A stretch of 64,000 bases of DNA, from contig NZ_JBQHUB010000001.1 of the NCBI RefSeq assembly GCF_052065415.1, forward strand, positions 258,910 to 322,909, given 5' to 3'. The position numbers and the translations under genes were made by a program. The notes under the pieces were generated by a model that had not been told where the DNA came from, made no database searches, and saw only the letters and a program-made list of their open reading frames with translations. Numbering within the stretch: the first letter of the stretch is position 1; the number at the start of each line of letters is the position of its first letter. Positions 1-7,604 of the stretch are shown here, piece by piece. This DNA is from Pseudoflavonifractor_A sp022772585. GTDB lineage: Bacteria; Bacillota; Clostridia; Oscillospirales; Oscillospiraceae.

Positions 1-1497
1 GCCCTGGCGGAGACCTTCCGGAGCCAGGGGGTGGCCGCGGCGCTGCGGTCGGTGTATGACTCCATTTTTGCCAGCGACTACAACTATACCATCGGCCTGC
101 TCTGCGTCCCCCTGGCCCTGCTGTTCGGGCCCTCCCGGACGGTGTATCTTTTGTCCATCGGGCTCTTCTGCCTCTTTCCCATGCTGCTGCTGATGTGGGG
201 CTATGCCCGGAGCCTGAGGGGCCGGGGCGGCTGGCTGGCGGCGGCGGGCATTCTGGCGCTGCCCTCCCTGTTTTACACATCGGTCACCGGATATGTGGAT
301 ATCGCGGGGGCCGCAGTGGCCCTGGCCGCCCTTCTGCTGTGGATGGGCGAAAAGGGAAAGAGACGGTTCTCCCGTTTCCTGCTCATCGGCATGCTGGCGG
401 CGCTGGCGGTGGTGCTGCGGCGGTGGTACGCCTTTTACGCCCTGTCCTTCCTGCTCTGCCTGCTGGCCGACTGCGCACTGTTCCGCCGCTCCCCGGCGTC
501 TGCGCTGGGATATCTGTGCGGGTTTGCCTTCCCGCTGCTCTTCTTCCTCCAGACCTTCGTGTCCAAACGGCTGCTGGCCGATTACGCCAGCATGTATGCC
601 GCCTATGACCTGGGGCTGGGGGTGGATCTGCGGCTTATGTTCCGGTACTACGGCATCTTCCTGCTGGCCGTGGCGCTGGCCCTGGCGGTGTGGCTGATCC
701 TCCGGCGGGAGGACCGGCAGCGGGGCGTGTTCCTGCTGCTCCAGCCGCTGGTGTGCTTTTTCCTCTTCACCCGGGTGCAGTCCCACGGGCAGCAGCACCT
801 GCTGCTCTACGCCCCGGCCCTGGCCTGCCTGCTGCTGCTGGGCTTTGCCCGCCTGGGGGAGCGGGGGCGGCTGGGATATCTGCTGGTGGCCCTGGCGGTG
901 GTGCCCACCGCCGTGAGTCCGGCCCTTCCCCGGGTCCAGTCGGGCATCATTCAGGACTACCCCCTCTTCATCCCCCTGCCCAATTTCTCCTACGCCCCGC
1001 CCCGGAGGGCCGACGCAGACGAGATCGTGGCTCTGGTACGGCGGCTGGATGAGTTTGGGGCGGAGGGCAAGCGGGTGGGGCTTCTGTCCTCCTCCTTCGT
1101 GCTCAATACCAGCGCCCTGCGCAACGCCGAGGACTCCCTGAGCCTGAAGCGGGTGTCCGATGTGGACCGGAGCTATCTGGTGGATCTGCCCGCCGTGGAC
1201 CAGCGGGACGGCTTTGGCGGGGCCATCTACGCCTGCGATATCCTGGCGGTGGCCGACCCCATCCAGCTCCACCTGGGGGAGGAGAACCAGCAGGTGGTAT
1301 GGGCCCCGGCCCACAGCCTGCTGGAGGGGGAAAACATCGCCGGGGCCTACCGGCGGCTGGAGGAGAGCTTCTCCCTGGAGAGCGACGGCATCACCGTCTA
1401 TTTCTTTGAAAAGCAGCGGGACCCCACGGCAGAGGAGAAGGGAGAACTGGCCGCCCTCATCCGGCAGGTCCACCCCGAGATGGAGATCGCCGGGTAG
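1..1497 (+). CDS. Membrane glycosyltransferase, GT39/PMT-like (5' partial)
   Basis: The reading frame is open from the first base of the window, so the gene starts upstream and the GTG at 31 is only an internal candidate start. The visible protein has about nine to ten hydrophobic segments over residues 1-310 of the visible part, followed by a soluble C-terminal region of about 170 residues. Its arrangement (loops rich in Arg/Tyr, short cytoplasmic turns, C-terminal extracytoplasmic domain) resembles polytopic GT-C glycosyltransferases that use polyprenyl-linked sugars to modify envelope polymers or proteins. No catalytic loop can be shown because the N-terminus is missing, so the family call is by topology only. 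A promoter and a structured leader RNA follow it, so it is not co-transcribed with the next gene by necessity. Confidence 0.6.
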   Translation, partial: ALAETFRSQGVAAALRSVYDSIFASDYNYTIGLLCVPLALLFGPSRTVYLLSIGLFCLFPMLLLMWGYARSLRGRGGWLAAAGILALPSLFYTSVTGYVDIAGAAVALAALLLWMGEKGKRRFSRFLLIGMLAALAVVLRRWYAFYALSFLLCLLADCALFRRSPASALGYLCGFAFPLLFFLQTFVSKRLLADYASMYAAYDLGLGVDLRLMFRYYGIFLLAVALALAVWLILRREDRQRGVFLLLQPLVCFFLFTRVQSHGQQHLLLYAPALACLLLLGFARLGERGRLGYLLVALAVVPTAVSPALPRVQSGIIQDYPLFIPLPNFSYAPPRRADADEIVALVRRLDEFGAEGKRVGLLSSSFVLNTSALRNAEDSLSLKRVSDVDRSYLVDLPAVDQRDGFGGAIYACDILAVADPIQLHLGEENQQVVWAPAHSLLEGENIAGAYRRLEESFSLESDGITVYFFEKQRDPTAEEKGELAALIRQVHPEMEIAG

Positions 1498-1519
1498 GGG
1501 AGGGGGTCCCAACAGGTGC

Positions 1520-1548
1520 TTGCAATCCGGGAAACAGTATGCTATACT
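1520..1548 (+). promoter_or_regulatory. Sigma-A promoter for leader RNA and corC-like gene
   Basis: TTGCAA (1520-1525) and TATACT (1543-1548) are separated by 17 bases. It lies 180 bases ahead of the CorC-like gene, so the transcript has a long leader. Confidence 0.75.
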
Positions 1549-1568
1549 TCTGTCAACTGCGGACCACT

Positions 1569-1710
1569 GTCCCGGCTATTTTTGAGCAGAAGGAGCGGGT
1601 GAGCCCTGGTGGACGAACCTCCCTTGTACGATAAACAGAGTAATATGCACAGGGCAGCCTTACCTCAACAGGGGATAGGGCTGCCCTTTCATACATAAAA
1701 CAGCCGGGAC
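1569..1710 (+). ncRNA. Structured leader RNA candidate (riboswitch-like or 6S-like)
   Basis: About 20 bases after the promoter begins a 142-base segment closed by a perfect 9-bp stem (1569-1577 with 1702-1710). Inside lie a second 9-bp stem (1651-1659 with 1679-1687) and a compact set of short helices between about 1589 and 1620, in which GGAG and CTCC enclose two small hairpins. The second stem is followed by TTTC and could act as a weak terminator. I could not match it to a riboswitch consensus I know. M-box, yybP-ykoY, NiCo and 6S RNA were considered, none convincingly. The next gene is a CorC/HlyC protein linked to Mg2+/Co2+ handling, so a metal-sensing leader is a reasonable guess. Confidence 0.5.
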
Positions 1711-1726
1711 CCCAATTTTAAGAAAG

Positions 1727-3007
1727 ATGGAGTTGATCGTTACTCCTATGGGCAGTGACAGTATTGGAATGTTAGCCGCGCTTATTATTCTGGTGATCAT
1801 GTCGGCCTATTTCTCAGCCACCGAGACCGCCTTTACCTCCCTGAACCGGATCCGGCTCAAGAGCCGGGCGGAGAACGGCGACCAGCGGGCCGCCCGCACC
1901 CTGGCTCTGGCGGAGGACTATGACAGGCTCCTCTCCACCATTCTGATCGGCAACAATATCGTCAACATTACGGCCACCACTATCTCCACTCTGCTCTTTG
2001 TGAAGCTGCTGGGCGGCGAGCAGGGCCCCGCGGCCTCCACCGTGGTGCTCACCGTGGTCATCCTGATCTTTGGCGAGATCTCCCCCAAGAGCCTGGCCAA
2101 GGAATCCCCCGAGCGCTTTGCCATGCTGGCCACCCCGCTACTGCGCTTTTTCCTGCTGATTTTAACGCCGCTGAATTTCCTCTTTACCCAGTGGAAGCGG
2201 CTGCTCTCCCACATCGTCCGCAGCAAGGGCGACGACAGCATCACTGAGGAGGAGCTGGTGACTATGGTGGACCAGGCCGAGACCGAGGGCGGGCTGGACC
2301 AGCACGAGAGCGAACTCATCCGGGCGGCCATCGAGTTCAACGATCTGGAGGTGGAGGAGATCCTTACTCCCCGGGTGGATATCGTGGCGGTGGAGGACAC
2401 CGACTCCATGGACGACATTGCCAGGGCTTTTGCCGAAAACGGCTATTCCCGGCTGCCGGTGTACCATGAGGACATCGACGATATCGTGGGCGTCATCCAC
2501 GAGAAGGACTTCCACGCCGCCCGCTACCACGGGCAGACCGACGTGTCCGCCATCATCAGCACGGTGCTTTACACCACCGGAAACACCAAGATCTCCGACC
2601 TGCTGCGCATCCTCCAGAAGGAGAAGGCCCACATGGTCATCGTGGTGGATGAGTACGGCGGCACCGAGGGTCTGGTGACCCTGGAGGACATTGTGGAGGA
2701 GCTGGTGGGCGAGATCTGGGATGAGCACGACGAGGTCATCGAGGAGTTCCGCAAGCAGGAGGACGGCAGCTACCTGATCTCCTGCAACGCCGACCTCTCC
2801 GACCTGTTCGACCTCTTTTCCATACGGGGCGAGTGCGACGCCAATACCGTGTCCGGCTGGGTCATGGAGCAGGTGGGCCGGGTGCCGGAGGAGGGCGACC
2901 GCTTCCAGGCTGACGATCTGGACGTCACCGTCACCAAGGTGGACCACCGGCGGGTCATGGAGATCCGGGTGGTGGTACTGCCGGAAGAGGGAAAGAACGG
3001 CGACTGA
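1727..3007 (+). CDS. CorC/HlyC (CNNM-type) hemolysin-family membrane protein
   Basis: The 426-residue protein has the standard family order. A DUF21 membrane domain with about four hydrophobic segments fills residues 10-190. A pair of CBS domains (about 210-330) includes TPRVDIVAVE and a second repeat ending in VDEYGGTEGLVTLEDIVEELVG-like sequence. A CorC/HlyC C-terminal domain follows. Related proteins act in Mg2+/Co2+ efflux or resistance, and the hemolysin name is historical. The start ATG at 1727 has only a weak AAGAAAG ribosome site, and an in-frame ATG at 1748 is possible. It is preceded by a structured leader RNA and followed by a strong terminator, so it is a single-gene unit. Confidence 0.9.
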   Translation: MELIVTPMGSDSIGMLAALIILVIMSAYFSATETAFTSLNRIRLKSRAENGDQRAARTLALAEDYDRLLSTILIGNNIVNITATTISTLLFVKLLGGEQGPAASTVVLTVVILIFGEISPKSLAKESPERFAMLATPLLRFFLLILTPLNFLFTQWKRLLSHIVRSKGDDSITEEELVTMVDQAETEGGLDQHESELIRAAIEFNDLEVEEILTPRVDIVAVEDTDSMDDIARAFAENGYSRLPVYHEDIDDIVGVIHEKDFHAARYHGQTDVSAIISTVLYTTGNTKISDLLRILQKEKAHMVIVVDEYGGTEGLVTLEDIVEELVGEIWDEHDEVIEEFRKQEDGSYLISCNADLSDLFDLFSIRGECDANTVSGWVMEQVGRVPEEGDRFQADDLDVTVTKVDHRRVMEIRVVVLPEEGKNGD

Positions 3008-3020
3008 GCCGGATGATAAA

Positions 3021-3048
3021 AAGCCCCCTGCCGCCGGCAGGGGGCTTT
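3021..3048. terminator. Bidirectional intrinsic terminator
   Basis: A 12-bp GC-rich stem (3021-3032 with 3036-3047) with a 3-base loop is flanked by A-rich sequence on the left and TTT on the right. It lies between the convergent corC-like gene and truA. Confidence 0.85.
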
Positions 3049-3114
3049 GACGCAGGCGAAAGAAATACAAAAGCTGACCGGCGTCAGGGCGGAGACCATG
3101 GGGATCGTTCCGGC

Positions 3115-3852
3115 TCAGTGGTAATCCACCGATACCAGGGTCAGCCCCTGGGGCGGAGCGGTGAAGCCGGCGGCGGAGCGGTCCAGGGCCGCGAGGACGG
3201 CAGGCATCTCTTCCGGAGCCCGCTTTCCCTGGCCCACCTCCAGCAGCGTACCGGTGAGGATGCGCACCATGTGGTAGAGAAAGCCGTCCCCGTGGAAGGT
3301 GAGGTCCAGGTCGGCGCCCCGGAGGGAGATCCGGATGGAATCCACTGTGCGCACGGTGGATTTTTTCATCTTCCGGTTGGAGCAGAAGGAGCGGTAGTCG
3401 TGGGTGCCGGTAAGGAGGGCAGCGGCGCGCTCCATGGCGGAGAGGTCCAGAGGCCCCTCCAGCTGGTACTGGTACCGGCGGCGGAACACGTCGGGCACGT
3501 CCCCCAGGCGGATGGAATAGCGGTAGGTCTTGCCCACGGCGTTGAGCCGGGCGTGGAAGCGCTCGCCGGCGGGCTCCGCCGAGAGAACGGCAATGTCGCC
3601 GGGGAGGGCGGCGTTGAGGCGGCGGCGCAGTTCCTGAGGCGGGAGAGACACCGGCAGGCGGACGCTGGCCGTCTGGCCCAGAGCGTGGACGCCCGCGTCG
3701 GTCCGGCCCGCGCCGTGGACTTCCACCGGCTGCCCCGCCAGGGCGGAAAGCGCTGCCTCCAGCCTGCCCTGGATGGTGTTGTCCGTGTTGCCCTGGCGCT
3801 GCCAGCCGTCGTAGCGGGTGCCGTCGTATTGAAGGGTGAGTCGGTAATTCAT
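3115..3852 (-). CDS. truA: tRNA pseudouridine(38-40) synthase TruA
   Basis: The 245-residue protein converts U38-U40 in tRNA anticodon arms to pseudouridine. The catalytic Asp lies in GAGRTDAGVHALGQ (about residues 47-60). The N-terminal LQYDGTRYDGWQRQ and the C-terminal FLYHMVRILTGTLLEVG signatures are typical, and the length fits the family. The frame is open far upstream, but ATG at 3852 is chosen because AGGAGGG lies six bases before it and the protein then begins MNYRLTLQYDG as in relatives. It stands alone, divergent from the small membrane protein at 4051. Confidence 0.95.
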   Translation of the reverse strand: MNYRLTLQYDGTRYDGWQRQGNTDNTIQGRLEAALSALAGQPVEVHGAGRTDAGVHALGQTASVRLPVSLPPQELRRRLNAALPGDIAVLSAEPAGERFHARLNAVGKTYRYSIRLGDVPDVFRRRYQYQLEGPLDLSAMERAAALLTGTHDYRSFCSNRKMKKSTVRTVDSIRISLRGADLDLTFHGDGFLYHMVRILTGTLLEVGQGKRAPEEMPAVLAALDRSAAGFTAPPQGLTLVSVDYH

Positions 3853-3922
3853 GGCCGTCCCTCCTGAGTGAGATGCCTCCATTTTAGCGGAAGGGCCCGG
3901 CACCGTCAAGGCGGCGTGTGCC

Positions 3923-3951
3923 TTGAAATAGGGCGAAAAATGTTGTATGAT
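3923..3951 (+). promoter_or_regulatory. Sigma-A promoter for small membrane protein
   Basis: TTGAAA (3923-3928), 17 bases, TATGAT (3946-3951). The -10 abuts the start of the dispersed repeat at 3952, so the repeat forms the start of the transcript. Confidence 0.65.
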
Positions 3952-4009
3952 AATGTCTGCTGAATAAACCGCTTTCCGGCTTTGTTCAATACGCATTATA
4001 GTAACAAAT
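3952..4009 (+). repeat. Short copy of dispersed palindromic repeat
   Basis: It starts with AATGTCTGCTGAATAAACCG and continues to give 24 bases identical to the reverse complement of 45266-45289. It ends with AATACGCATTATAGTAACAA, which resembles 45173-45190. The central hairpins of the 45-kb copy are missing here. Confidence 0.6.
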
Positions 4010-4050
4010 ACCGGCCCTGTCCGGACGCAGAGGATGAAGGAAGGTTCTGT

Positions 4051-4371
4051 ATGAAAGAAAAGAGCGAAATCAGGGCCCGTTATGACCGGGCTGCCAACGC
4101 CATGAATTATGTGGTGGGACTGCTGTGTATCGCGGGCGTCCTGCTGGGCGGTTACCTGGAGCAGTATATCGGAGTGTTCCTGACGCTGGGGGGCGCGGTG
4201 GGCGCCGCCGTGTCGGGATACGCCTCGCTGCTGTACCGCAAGGTGCCCAAGGAGCAGATCGAAAAGCCCAAGGGCTTCCTGGCCGGGATCTCCAACGCCA
4301 ATCCCTATGTGGTCCTTATCTTTTTCGTGATCGTGATCGCGGTGGGAGTGATCGTGCTGGCCGGGGGCTGA
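4051..4371 (+). CDS. Small three-span membrane protein, unknown function
   Basis: The predicted 106-residue protein begins with a short basic/acidic N-terminus (MKEKSEIRARYDRAANAMN) and contains three hydrophobic segments at about residues 16-36, 39-60 and 82-105. No catalytic motif is visible. ATG 4051 follows GGAAGG at a suitable distance. The frame stays open upstream to 3982, but that extension (His/Tyr/Pro-rich) comes from the repeat sequence. It has its own promoter, is divergent from truA and ends before a shared terminator. I do not recognise the family. Confidence 0.7.
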   Translation: MKEKSEIRARYDRAANAMNYVVGLLCIAGVLLGGYLEQYIGVFLTLGGAVGAAVSGYASLLYRKVPKEQIEKPKGFLAGISNANPYVVLIFFVIVIAVGVIVLAGG

Positions 4372-4431
4372 GGATGGGTTCACATGTGTCCGTCTCCCAT
4401 GGGGCAGGCCGCATTTGATACGGAAGAAAAA

Positions 4432-4466
4432 GCGCCGCACCGGGTTTTCCGGTGCGGCGCTTTCTT
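4432..4466. terminator. Bidirectional terminator
   Basis: A 12-bp stem (4432-4443 with 4449-4460) has a GTTTT loop, TTTCTT on the right and an A-run on the left. It separates the convergent genes at 4051 and 4477. Confidence 0.85.
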
Positions 4467-4476
4467 ATAAATGAGA

Positions 4477-4719
4477 TCAGTTCTTGCTGTTGAGCTCATG
4501 CAGGAACTGGAGCAGGCGGGACTCATCCTCCTTGCTCTCGGCAAAGAGCTCCAGAGAATCGCCGGACTCCTCCAGCAGGCGGCCGATGGCAATATACTGG
4601 GACATGGAGGACTTCAGATTGAACACATCGCCCTCCAGAGACTTGAGGAAAACGCCGTTGGTGCAGGAATTGACGACCTCGATAAACTTCTGGACGTCCT
4701 TGACATTAGTCAGCTTCAT
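4477..4719 (-). CDS. HPr-like protein lacking the phospho-histidine
   Basis: The 80-residue protein resembles the HPr phosphocarrier fold. The FNLKSSMSQYIAIG stretch (about residues 31-44) aligns with the Ser46 region of HPr (VNLKSIMG...). The N-terminal strand reads FIEVVNSCTNGVFLKS, and no His occupies the place of the HPr active-site His15. It therefore cannot take phosphate from enzyme I at that position and may be a regulatory, Crh-like protein. The ATG at 4719 is preceded by AAGGAG at nine bases. A frame extension to 4767 would start inside the promoter and is rejected. It is monocistronic. Confidence 0.75.
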   Translation of the reverse strand: MKLTNVKDVQKFIEVVNSCTNGVFLKSLEGDVFNLKSSMSQYIAIGRLLEESGDSLELFAESKEDESRLLQFLHELNSKN

Positions 4720-4757
4720 CAATACTCGCTCCTTTTCAGATTCGTTTTGGTCAGCAT

Positions 4758-4786
4758 AGTATATCATGGACGGAAGCAGGCGGCAA
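4758..4786 (-). promoter_or_regulatory. Promoter of HPr-like gene
   Basis: Read on the minus strand: TTGCCG (4786-4781), 17 bases, TATACT (4763-4758). Confidence 0.75.
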
Positions 4787-4853
4787 TGGGCAGAAATCGC
4801 AAATTTTCAGACGCACCAGTTCATTTGTTTGTATGAATTCCAGCCCCAAGCGC

Positions 4854-6647
4854 TTACTTTTTGGCCTTGGAATCTACCACGTCCTTGAGCAGGGCGGTGA
4901 ACGCTTCCATACTCATGGCGCCCAGGTCGCCGTCGGCACGGTGGCGGGGAGAGACGGTGCCGTTCTCCATGTCGCGGTCGCCCACCACCAGCATATAGGG
5001 GACCTTTTCTATCTGAGCCTCGCGGATCTTCTTGCCGATCTTCTCGTTGCGGTAGTCCACGGTCACGCGGTAGCCCAGAGCCTCCAGCGCTTTGGCCTTC
5101 TCCGCGCAGTAGTCGGCGGCACGGTCGGTAACGGGGAGGAAACGGACCTGCTCGGGGGCCATCCAGGTGGGCAGGGCGCCGGCGTACTCCTCGATGAGAT
5201 AGGCCAGGGTCCGCTCATAGCAGCCCAGAGAAGTGCGGTGGATGATATAGGGGGTCTTTTTCTGACCGTCCACGTCCACATACTCCATGCCGAACTGCTT
5301 GGCCAGCAGCATGTCGATTTGGATGGTGACCAGGGTGTCCTCCTTACCGAACACGTTCTTGTACTGGATGTCCAGCTTGGGGCCGTAGAAGGCGGCCTCG
5401 TCGATGCCGATGGTGTACTTGACACCCAGGTCGTCCAGGATCTGGCCCATGACCCGCTGGGCCTCATCCCACTGCTCCGGAGTGCCCTCGTACTTGTTGT
5501 TGGGGTTGGTGGGGTCCCACTGGGAGAAGCGGAAGGTACACTTGTCCAGCAGTCCCACGGTGCCCAGGCAGTACTTGGCCAGATCCAGGCAGCCCTTGAA
5601 CTCCTCCTCCAGCTGCTCGGGGCGCAGGATCAGATGGCCCTCGGAGATGGTGAACTGGCGGACGCGGATGAGGCCGTGCATCTCGCCGGAATCCTCATTG
5701 CGGAACAGGGTGCTGGTCTCGCCCAGGCGCATGGGCAGGTCACGGTAGCTGCGGCCCCGGTTCAAAAACACCTGGTACTGGAAGGGGCAGGTCATGGGAC
5801 GCAGGGCGAAGCACTCCTTGGAGTAGTCGTCGGGGTCGCCCAGCACGAACATGCCGTCCAGATAGTGATCCCAGTGGCCGGAGATCTTATACAGCTCCCG
5901 CTTGGCCATGTAAGGGGTCTTGGTCAGCAGGTAGCCCCGCTTCTGCTCCTCGTCCTCCACCCAGCGCTGAAGGGTCTGGATCACCCGGGCGCCCTTGGGC
6001 AGCAGGATGGGCAGGCCCTGACCGATGCAGTCTACGGTGGTGAAATACTCCAGCTCCCGGCCCAGCTTGTTGTGATCCCGCTTGAGCGCTTCCTCCCGCT
6101 CTTTCAGGTAGGCGTCCAGCTCGTCCTTCTTGGGGAAGGCGATGCCATAAATGCGCTGAAGCTGCTTGCGGCTGGAGTCGCCCCTCCAGTAGGCGGCGTT
6201 GCAGGCGGTGAGCTTGATGGCGTTGCCCTTGATGCGGCCGGTGGAGTCCACGTGGGGGCCGGCGCACAGGTCGGTGAACTCGCCCTGCTTGTAGAAGGAG
6301 ATGTGGGCGTCCTCAGGCAGGTCGTTGATGAGCTCCACCTTGAAGGGTTCGTCCTTCTCCTCCATGAACTTGATGGCCTCCTCCCGGGGCAGCTCGAAGC
6401 GCTCCAGAGGCAGCTTCTCCTTGCAGATCTTGCGCATCTCGGCCTCGATGCTCTCCAGGATCTCGGGGGTGAAGGGGAAGGGGGAGTCCAGATCGTAATA
6501 GAAGCCCTCGTCAATGGAGGGGCCGATGGCCAGCTTCACCTCGGGGTACAGGCGCTTGACCGCCTGGGCCAGGATGTGGGAGCAGGTGTGCCAGTAGGTC
6601 TTGCGGTATTCGGGGTTTTCAAAGGTGTACTTGTTCTCGTCAGACAT
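4854..6647 (-). CDS. thrS: Threonyl-tRNA synthetase without TGS domain
   Basis: The 597-residue class II synthetase charges tRNA-Thr. It starts directly in the editing (N2/SAD) region with HTCSHILAQAV, followed later by CAGPHV. The catalytic core contains LRPMTCPFQYQVF, the motif 2 region MRLGETSTLFRNE and the motif 3 part HRTSLGCYERTLAYLIEEYAG-like. A C-terminal anticodon domain ends in VVGDRDMENGTVSPR. The usual N-terminal TGS domain of about 60 residues is absent, which occurs in several clostridial lineages. ATG 6647 is chosen because AAAGGA lies ten bases before it and the upstream extension is leader sequence. Expression is controlled by the T-box just upstream. Confidence 0.95.
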   Translation of the reverse strand: MSDENKYTFENPEYRKTYWHTCSHILAQAVKRLYPEVKLAIGPSIDEGFYYDLDSPFPFTPEILESIEAEMRKICKEKLPLERFELPREEAIKFMEEKDEPFKVELINDLPEDAHISFYKQGEFTDLCAGPHVDSTGRIKGNAIKLTACNAAYWRGDSSRKQLQRIYGIAFPKKDELDAYLKEREEALKRDHNKLGRELEYFTTVDCIGQGLPILLPKGARVIQTLQRWVEDEEQKRGYLLTKTPYMAKRELYKISGHWDHYLDGMFVLGDPDDYSKECFALRPMTCPFQYQVFLNRGRSYRDLPMRLGETSTLFRNEDSGEMHGLIRVRQFTISEGHLILRPEQLEEEFKGCLDLAKYCLGTVGLLDKCTFRFSQWDPTNPNNKYEGTPEQWDEAQRVMGQILDDLGVKYTIGIDEAAFYGPKLDIQYKNVFGKEDTLVTIQIDMLLAKQFGMEYVDVDGQKKTPYIIHRTSLGCYERTLAYLIEEYAGALPTWMAPEQVRFLPVTDRAADYCAEKAKALEALGYRVTVDYRNEKIGKKIREAQIEKVPYMLVVGDRDMENGTVSPRHRADGDLGAMSMEAFTALLKDVVDSKAKK

Positions 6648-6681
6648 GTGCGATCCATCCTTTCTGCACGGATAACGGGGC

Positions 6682-6727
6682 AAAACAAAAAACGCTTCAC
6701 CCCTGATGTGTGTTCAGGGGTGAAGCG
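6682..6727 (-). terminator. T-box conditional terminator
   Basis: On the minus strand a perfect 14-bp stem (6727-6714 with 6706-6693) is followed by a U-tract encoded at 6692-6682. It is the off-state structure of the thrS T-box. Confidence 0.9.
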
Positions 6728-6933
6728 GTCAGCTCCACGGTTCCACCCTGCTTACGGCATATGCCGTCGCTCGTGACCTCTGTAACGGGAGGACCCGGCC
6801 CGGCCTACTTCGTTCAGCGGGCGGCTCAGGGGTGGTTAAACATCCGTTTCGCGGTGCAGCCGCGTTTTCAGCCAGTGACGCGGCCTCTCTGTGCGGCGAA
6901 GACGGACAGGATCCCCTTCATTGCCTCTTTTAC
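6693..6933 (-). promoter_or_regulatory. T-box leader of thrS (Thr ACC specifier)
   Basis: The leader binds uncharged tRNA-Thr and then allows read-through into thrS. The hallmark AGGGTGGAACCGTGG box lies at 6749-6735 and pairs with the tRNA acceptor end. It is followed by the terminator hairpin. In the 5' part, stem I ends in a loop containing AACCACC, with the ACC threonine specifier at 6836-6834. An AGAGAGG element upstream fits the stem I AG bulge. Confidence 0.92.
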
Positions 6934-6939
6934 GAAAAC

Positions 6940-6968
6940 ACTATATCACCATCGAATGCAGGTGTCAA
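6940..6968 (-). promoter_or_regulatory. Consensus promoter of thrS T-box
   Basis: Minus strand TTGACA (6968-6963), 17 bases, TATAGT (6945-6940). Confidence 0.9.
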
Positions 6969-7045
6969 GCGGAGAAGAGGGTATTTTTCAGAAGAAGCGA
7001 GCACCGAATGGACAGATACAGAAAGAAAATGTACGCATCTGGCGA

Positions 7046-7573
7046 TCAATTGTGCGTGGCTGCTAAGTGTTCCAGCACCCTGGGAGCGGCGATGAGAAAC
7101 CAGGTGGAAAACCGGGCAGGACATTCCACCAGCTCCTGCCGGAGCTGGGAGAAGGGGACCCAGCGGGTCTCCTCGATCTCCTCCGGGTCGGGACAGACCG
7201 GACCGGACCATCGGCCCAGAAACACGTGATCCAATTCGTATTCAAAGAGCTGGGGGCCATACTGACTGAAGTAGTGAAAGGAAAACAGTTCCTCCACCGG
7301 GCAGGAGATACCCAGTTCCTCCTTCAGCCGCCGTGGGACGGCCTGTTCCAGAGATTCCCCCGCCCTGGGATGGGAGCAGCAGGCGTTTGCCCACAGGCCG
7401 CCGGAATGGTATTTCCCCCGGCTGCGGCGCTGGAGCAGCATCCGCTCTCCGTCGGTGAGAAAGACGGAGAACGCCCGGTGGAGCAGGCCGCGGCGGTGGA
7501 CCTCGGCCTTGCCGGCGGAGCCAATGGGAACGTCATCCAGGTCCACCAGGATCAGCTGGTCTTCAGTGTGCAT
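7046..7573 (-). CDS. idi: Type I isopentenyl-diphosphate delta-isomerase (Nudix)
   Basis: The 175-residue Nudix protein interconverts IPP and DMAPP. It shows the type I signatures GLWANACCSHPRAGES (catalytic Cys, about residues 61-76) and RRLKEELGI, the residual Nudix helix. FSFHYFSQYG and ELDHVFLG follow, with the metal/catalytic residues in ETRWVPF. The ATG at 7573 is preceded by GGAGGG. It lies 31 bases after the regulator at 7605-8945 in the same direction, so the two are probably one transcript. DMAPP is the precursor of the prenyl donor used by UbiX, whose gene closes the divergent cluster at 18949-19551, so local co-regulation is plausible. Confidence 0.9.
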   Translation of the reverse strand: MHTEDQLILVDLDDVPIGSAGKAEVHRRGLLHRAFSVFLTDGERMLLQRRSRGKYHSGGLWANACCSHPRAGESLEQAVPRRLKEELGISCPVEELFSFHYFSQYGPQLFEYELDHVFLGRWSGPVCPDPEEIEETRWVPFSQLRQELVECPARFSTWFLIAAPRVLEHLAATHN

Positions 7574-7604
7574 GGGAATCCCTCCAAAGGTCAGAAATGG
7601 GCGG

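Noticed and set aside
1569..1710. M-box, yybP-ykoY, NiCo or 6S identity for the leader RNA
   Set aside because: None of the conserved cores I remember is present; kept as unassigned.
4833..6776. Plus-strand frame opposite thrS
   Set aside because: Shadow of thrS; it also runs through the T-box structure.
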